From positions 1 through 8,406 of the forward strand of contig DOHN01000185.1 of NCBI GenBank assembly GCA_003535195.1: a stretch of 8,406 nt of DNA. Direction: 5' to 3'. Made by a program: the position numbers and the translations under genes. The notes beneath the pieces are model-generated. The model had not been told where the DNA came from and ran no database searches. It saw only the letters and a list, made by a program, of their open reading frames with translations. Position 1 is the first letter of the stretch. Each line of letters begins with the position of its first letter. The DNA is from Ruminiclostridium sp. Lineage in GTDB: Bacteria; Bacillota; Clostridia; DSM-8532. This document shows, in pieces, positions 5,597-8,406 of the stretch.

Positions 5597-5667
5597 AACC
5601 TCACCCATCAACACAATCAAAGATTGCTGATGGGACCCGGGAGCATTGAAACACTTCGTGTTATAAT
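5597..5667 (+). repeat. Tandem structured element, copy 2
   Basis: This ~71-bp second copy also starts with AACCTCACCC. Hairpin A pairs CCCATCA (5604-5610) with TGATGGG (5628-5634) and CAATC (5614-5618) with GATTG (5622-5626), separated by a small internal loop. The linker is GACCCGG. Hairpin B pairs AACAC (5650-5654) with GTGTT (5658-5662) around TTC. Relative to copy 1, G5540-C5564 becomes A5607-T5631 in hairpin A, and two T-A pairs become C-G and A-T in hairpin B. All changes keep the pairing. It ends in TATAAT (5662-5667), which could also read as a -10 box but has no -35 at proper distance. Confidence 0.75.
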
Positions 5668-5715
5668 AAATTCAGAATTCTGCATATTTTAAAGAACTTT
5701 GACAGGAGGAACCTT

Positions 5716-6462
5716 ATGAAAATAAAAAGCAGAAAAATTGACTGGAAGAACACGGCCTTTAAATTTCTTTTTATTACACTGTTGCTTTCCATTGTTTATG
5801 CAATTGTCCGTGTTATTTTGGCTCCGTCGGTGACTACCGATCAGGATGCCTATGAAAAATTAAAAAGCGATTATGTATTGATGCTCATTCAGTGTGTATT
5901 AGGGCTGATTGTTATGTTTATCCCTTCCATCATTGAAAAGAGATGGTCCATTGATATCCCTAATAATATGGAAATTATCTATTTTATATTTTTATATTGC
6001 GCAATATATCTCGGAGAAGTCAGGCACTTTTATTACCTGATTCCGCATTGGGATGTCATTTTGCATGCTTTCAGCGGCGGTATGCTCGGCGCCCTGGGTT
6101 TTACTATTGTCAGCATATTAAACCAGACAGAAAAGATCAATATAGACTTAAGTCCTGTATTTGTGGCCCTTTTTGCCTTTTGTTTTGCGCTGGCGTCGGG
6201 AGCGGTTTGGGAGATATACGAGTTTACCTTCGACGGTTTATTATCTTTGAATATGCAGAAATTTGCACTGGCGGATGGGACGCTTATGGTCGGGCGTGAA
6301 GCCCTGAAAGATACCATGCACGATATTATAGTGGATGCGGTCAGTGCATTGATTATTGTTGTCATTGGCTACTTTACCATAAAAAATGAAGAGGCTGATA
6401 AGGGCAAAAGCATATTGGCCAATAAAAAATGGGGCATTCGAAATATCAAAAAAAACCGTTGA
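5716..6462 (+). CDS. Polytopic membrane protein of unknown function
   Basis: This 248-residue protein starts at ATG 5716 with AGGAGG at 5704-5709. Hydrophobic segments at about 16-35, 53-72, 86-102, 115-135, 146-165 and 206-222 suggest five or six membrane helices, with basic ends. Conserved-looking polar residues sit in or next to the helices: HWDVILHAFSGG (111-122), GAVWEIYEFTFD (162-173), LNMQK (178-182) and ALKDTMHDIIVDAV (196-209). The repeated H/D/E placement resembles uncharacterised DUF2238/YjdF-type inner membrane proteins, but this is recognition by pattern only and the function is not known. It follows the tandem structured element, with no terminator between, so it may be controlled by that leader. 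A strong terminator lies 21 bp after its stop, so it is probably monocistronic. Confidence 0.85.
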   Translation: MKIKSRKIDWKNTAFKFLFITLLLSIVYAIVRVILAPSVTTDQDAYEKLKSDYVLMLIQCVLGLIVMFIPSIIEKRWSIDIPNNMEIIYFIFLYCAIYLGEVRHFYYLIPHWDVILHAFSGGMLGALGFTIVSILNQTEKINIDLSPVFVALFAFCFALASGAVWEIYEFTFDGLLSLNMQKFALADGTLMVGREALKDTMHDIIVDAVSALIIVVIGYFTIKNEEADKGKSILANKKWGIRNIKKNR

Positions 6463-6483
6463 GAGATTCCTAAATACATAAAG

Positions 6484-6518
6484 AATGATTGTACTTTATA
6501 AAATACAATCATTTTTTT
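6484..6518 (+). terminator. Rho-independent terminator after the membrane-protein gene
   Basis: Ten-bp perfect arms, AATGATTGTA (6484-6493) and TACAATCATT (6504-6513), enclose a 10-nt loop. The T run covers 6512-6518, sharing its first two T with the stem. It separates this gene from the amino-acid transport operon. Confidence 0.93.
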
Positions 6519-6526
6519 ATACCCTC

Positions 6527-6555
6527 TTTACTTTAGCACGATAATGTGTTAATAT
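6527..6555 (+). promoter_or_regulatory. Predicted promoter of the amino-acid ABC transport operon
   Basis: TTTACT (6527-6532, four of six matches to TTGACA) is followed by a 17-bp spacer and TAATAT (6550-6555, four of six matches to TATAAT). The predicted start is near 6562, directly behind the previous terminator. No clear operator, riboswitch or T-box is seen in the ~33-nt leader. Confidence 0.5.
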
Positions 6556-6594
6556 GCCATAGTGATCAATTATTTTAACGGAGGCATAATTATT

Positions 6595-7473
6595 ATGAAG
6601 AAAAAGCTCATAGCAATGATGGCCATGGCTGTATTGGCAACAGGATTAGCGGCATGTTCATCAAATGAAGCTGATATTACCAATGCGAACGCCCCGGCAA
6701 GTGCCGGTTCCAGTGTGAGCGCAAGTGCCGGCCCCAGCGAAAGTGCAGGTTCCAGTACCAATATGGGCACCGGTGTTGAAGGAGTTCTTACAATAGGTTT
6801 CGATCAAGATTTTCCACCCATGGGATTTATCGGTGAGGACGGTGAATTTACAGGCTTTGATCTTGATTTGGCTGGAGAGGTAGCCGAGCGTTTGGGATTA
6901 GAACTGAAATTGCAGCCTATAGCCTGGGACTCCAAGGATATGGAGCTTGAATCCAAAAACATCGATTGCATTTGGAACGGTTTTACCATAAACAAGCGGG
7001 AAGACGATTATACATGGACCACTCCCTATATGGCCAATAATCAGGTTTTTGTGGTAAAAGCCGATTCGAATATCAAATCCCTTGCTGATCTGGCAGGCAA
7101 AACAGTAGTGGTCCAGGTGGATTCCAGTGCCGAGGCTGCATTGAAAGACAAGCCTGAACTAGTGGGAACTTTTGGTGATTACATGACTGCAGCCAATTAT
7201 AATACAGCTTTGATGGATTTGGAAGCAGGGGCTGTTGATGCGGTAGCAATGGATGATATTGTTGCCAGCTACCAAATTGAGAAAAGAGGGGGTCAGTTTG
7301 TCGTATTGGAAGAGTCTTTGGCAGCTGAAGATTATGGCGTAGGTTTTCTGCTGGGAAATGAGACCTTAAGAGACCAGGTGCAATCTGCACTGGAAGAAAT
7401 GGCCGCTGACGGCAAATTGGCCGAAATATCCAATAAATGGTTTGGCAAGGATATCACTACCATCGGCAAATAA
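6595..7473 (+). CDS. Polar amino-acid ABC transporter substrate-binding lipoprotein
   Basis: The start is ATG 6595, 10 bases after GGAGG (6580-6584). It places MKKK and a hydrophobic stretch directly before the lipobox LAAC (C21), so the 292-residue protein is a lipid-anchored extracellular binding protein. An in-frame ATG at 6562 would add 11 residues with no proper ribosome binding site. Residues 24-60 are a Ser/Ala/Gly/Pro-rich linker. From about 62 the family 3 solute-binding fold follows: VLTIGFDQDFPPMGFIGEDG, FTGFDLDLAGEVAERLG, WNGFTINKREDDYTWTTPYM (R135 at the position of the carboxylate-binding arginine), then DLAGKTVVVQVDSSAE and GFLLGNETLRDQV, ending LAEISNKWFG. Homologues bind polar or charged amino acids; the exact ligand is not readable. 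Permease and ATPase genes follow. Confidence 0.93.
   Translation: MKKKLIAMMAMAVLATGLAACSSNEADITNANAPASAGSSVSASAGPSESAGSSTNMGTGVEGVLTIGFDQDFPPMGFIGEDGEFTGFDLDLAGEVAERLGLELKLQPIAWDSKDMELESKNIDCIWNGFTINKREDDYTWTTPYMANNQVFVVKADSNIKSLADLAGKTVVVQVDSSAEAALKDKPELVGTFGDYMTAANYNTALMDLEAGAVDAVAMDDIVASYQIEKRGGQFVVLEESLAAEDYGVGFLLGNETLRDQVQSALEEMAADGKLAEISNKWFGKDITTIGK
6697..6756 (+). repeat. 18-nt repeats coding the lipoprotein linker
   Basis: Three imperfect 18-nt units lie at 6697-6714, 6721-6738 and 6739-6756, with consensus GMAAGTGCMGGYYCCAGY. They encode the successive SAGSS, SAGPS and SAGSS segments of the flexible tether between lipid anchor and binding domain. Such arrays can vary in copy number, but that is not visible in one sequence. 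Confidence 0.65.
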
Positions 7474-7488
7474 ATATCACCCATAAAA

Positions 7489-7527
7489 AAACAAAGGGCT
7501 GTCGCTGCGGAGTGATGGTCCTTGTTT
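7489..7527 (+). other. Long intercistronic RNA hairpin after the binding-protein gene
   Basis: Allowing G-U pairs, 7494-7506 pairs continuously with 7511-7523 (13 bp) around a GCGG loop. A single bulged A7493 is followed by four more pairs (7489-7492 with 7524-7527). It begins 16 bases after the binding-protein stop. Only TTTAAATT follows, so termination would be partial. Hairpins at this place in importer operons commonly raise the binding-protein:permease ratio by protecting the upstream message or attenuating read-through; here that is inferred from position and structure. Confidence 0.6.
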
Positions 7528-7602
7528 AAATTCTATGATACAATAAGCGCCGGAGTACTTTTAAAAACGCCATTTACTGAATGAATTTGAAGGAGGTCCC
7601 AG

Positions 7603-8253
7603 GTGAGCTGGTCTGTGATATTGCAAAAATTATTGGAAGGTATGGCGGTTTCGGTTGAGATCTTCACCCTTACATTGCTGCTTTCTCTTCCGCTGGGGCT
7701 TTTTGTGGCTTTGGGCCGCATGTCCTCAAACAGCATTCTACGATATTTTATAAAAATATATATTTCCATTATGAGGGGTACACCATTGATGCTCCAACTA
7801 ATGGTGGTATACTATGGGCCCTTCTATCTTTTCGGTATTTCTTTGGCTAAGGGCTATCGATTTACCGCAGTTATTATTGGCTTTGTTCTCAATTACGCCG
7901 CTTATTTTGCTGAAATTTACCGGGGCGGCATCGAGTCCATTCCCCAAGGCCAATATGAGGCGGCGGCTGTTTTGGGGTTCACTAAATCCCAAACTTTTAC
8001 CAGGATTATTCTGCCTCAAGTGATCAAGCGAATCCTTCCTCCCATCAGTAACGAGGTGATTACCTTGGTTAAGGATACCGCGCTAGTCCAAGTCCTTGGC
8101 ATCTCCGAATTGTTCAGGGTCGCCAAGAACGAATCGTCACGAATCTTCTCCACCACCCCCATCTTCATCGCCGGCCTTTTTTATCTGACGATGAACTGGG
8201 TGGTCACAAAGGTATTCCATTTCACCGAGATTAAATTGAACTATTATAAATGA
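7603..8253 (+). CDS. Polar amino-acid ABC transporter permease
   Basis: This 216-residue integral membrane protein of the HisM/GlnP type starts at GTG 7603, six bases after AGGAGG (7591-7596). Hydrophobic helices lie at about 15-37, 48-80, 86-104, 150-168 and 186-205. The conserved block IMRGTPLMLQLMVVYYG (56-72) and the cytoplasmic EAA loop YEAAAVLGFTKSQTFTRIIL (118-137, E119 to G125, then P138 and Q139), which docks on the ATPase, are both present. DTALVQVLGISEL (158-170) is a typical helix-loop segment. Length is normal for the family. It forms the channel with the binding lipoprotein encoded upstream and the ATPase beginning at 8308. Only one permease gene is seen, so it probably works as a homodimer. 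Confidence 0.94.
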   Translation: MSWSVILQKLLEGMAVSVEIFTLTLLLSLPLGLFVALGRMSSNSILRYFIKIYISIMRGTPLMLQLMVVYYGPFYLFGISLAKGYRFTAVIIGFVLNYAAYFAEIYRGGIESIPQGQYEAAAVLGFTKSQTFTRIILPQVIKRILPPISNEVITLVKDTALVQVLGISELFRVAKNESSRIFSTTPIFIAGLFYLTMNWVVTKVFHFTEIKLNYYK

Positions 8254-8307
8254 TTCTGCTTTGGACAATTTTAACTAGTGTAAAGTAGATCTAATGGAGT
8301 GTCGGGA

Positions 8308-8406
8308 ATGCAAATCTTAAAAGTTGAGGACCTCCGGAAAAGTTTTGACGGAGAAGTTATCTTGGATGGCCTCTCACTGGAAATTAACAAAGGTGAGGTC
8401 ATTGCG
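8308..8406 (+). CDS. Amino-acid ABC transporter ATP-binding protein (N-terminus only)
   Basis: Thirty-three codons are visible from ATG 8308, preceded by GGAG at 8296-8299. The text ILKVEDLRKSFDGEVILDGL, followed by SLEINKGEVIA, is the standard N-terminal strand and loop of the GlnQ/HisP-type ATPase, including the aromatic residue of the LRKSFDG stretch that stacks on the ATP base. The window ends just before the Walker A loop, so catalytic motifs cannot be checked. It starts 54 bp after the permease stop with no terminator between, and completes the binding-protein, permease, ATPase order. Confidence 0.9.
   Translation, partial: MQILKVEDLRKSFDGEVILDGLSLEINKGEVIA

Noticed and set aside
5626..5645. 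GCTGATGGGACCC in copy 2 resembles the 3' conserved segment of the fluoride riboswitch
   Set aside because: The other conserved fluoride-riboswitch segments and the pseudoknot arrangement are absent, and copy 1 does not keep the match.
5530..5667. CRISPR-like array
   Set aside because: Only two units, no constant-length unique spacers, and the similarity runs through the whole unit with internal hairpins.
5699..5704. Perfect TTGACA just before the membrane-protein gene
   Set aside because: It overlaps the ribosome binding site and lies 12 bp before the ATG, leaving no place for a -10 box upstream of the start codon.
6562..6594. Upstream ATG at 6562 as start of the binding lipoprotein
   Set aside because: It would put 11 extra residues before MKKK and spoil the short signal peptide. 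The GGAGG at 6580-6584 serves the ATG at 6595, and 6562 coincides with the predicted transcription start.
7516..7544. Internal promoter for the permease with TACAAT at 7539-7544
   Set aside because: The -35 position reads TGGTCC inside the hairpin arm and matches only three of six consensus bases; read-through from the operon promoter explains expression.

Overview
The window looks like chromosome from a low-to-moderate GC Gram-positive anaerobe, most likely a member of the Clostridia. The evidence is strong purine-rich ribosome binding sites, AT-rich intergenic spacers, TATAAT-type promoters, classic U-tract terminators, TTG and GTG starts, a lipoprotein with an LAAC lipobox, and the gene families present. 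No genus can be named from the sequence alone. There is no rRNA, tRNA, CRISPR array or transposase gene in view.

Layout, left to right. (1) Nucleotides 1-950 hold the 3' part of an SPFH/band-7 protein, a 59-residue Arc-type ribbon-helix-helix protein starting at TTG, and a strong hairpin terminator. (2) Nucleotides 1000-3991 form a plus-strand metal-homeostasis unit: a small HMA metal-binding protein, a P1B-type heavy-metal ATPase with no HMA domain of its own and a CPG (not CPC) membrane motif, and a Crp/Fnr regulator with four cysteines placed much as in FNR. Upstream of the unit is a perfect FNR-like palindrome centred exactly 41.5 bp before the predicted transcription start, with no recognisable -35 box, which is the class II activator geometry. 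The simplest reading is a self-regulated metal export unit driven by the regulator it encodes.

(3) Nucleotides 4013-5414 are two overlapping minus-strand genes, a DPM1-like family 2 glycosyltransferase followed by an LPLAT-like acyltransferase, probably working together on a glycolipid or polyprenyl-linked sugar. They converge on the regulator gene with only 21 bp between. (4) Nucleotides 5415-5715 are a non-coding stretch holding two tandem copies of a ~70-nt element. Each copy folds into two hairpins, and the copies differ by compensatory base changes, so this looks like a structured RNA. It lies in the apparent leader of a polytopic membrane protein of unknown function (5716-6462), which ends at a strong terminator.

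(5) Nucleotides 6527 to the right edge are a polar amino-acid ABC importer: substrate-binding lipoprotein, permease and the first 33 codons of the ATPase, with a long intercistronic hairpin behind the binding-protein gene.

The most novel items are the tandem structured element at 5530-5667 and the combination of a CPG/HEAS P1B ATPase, a detached HMA protein and a cysteine-bearing FNR-type regulator under a -41.5 operator.
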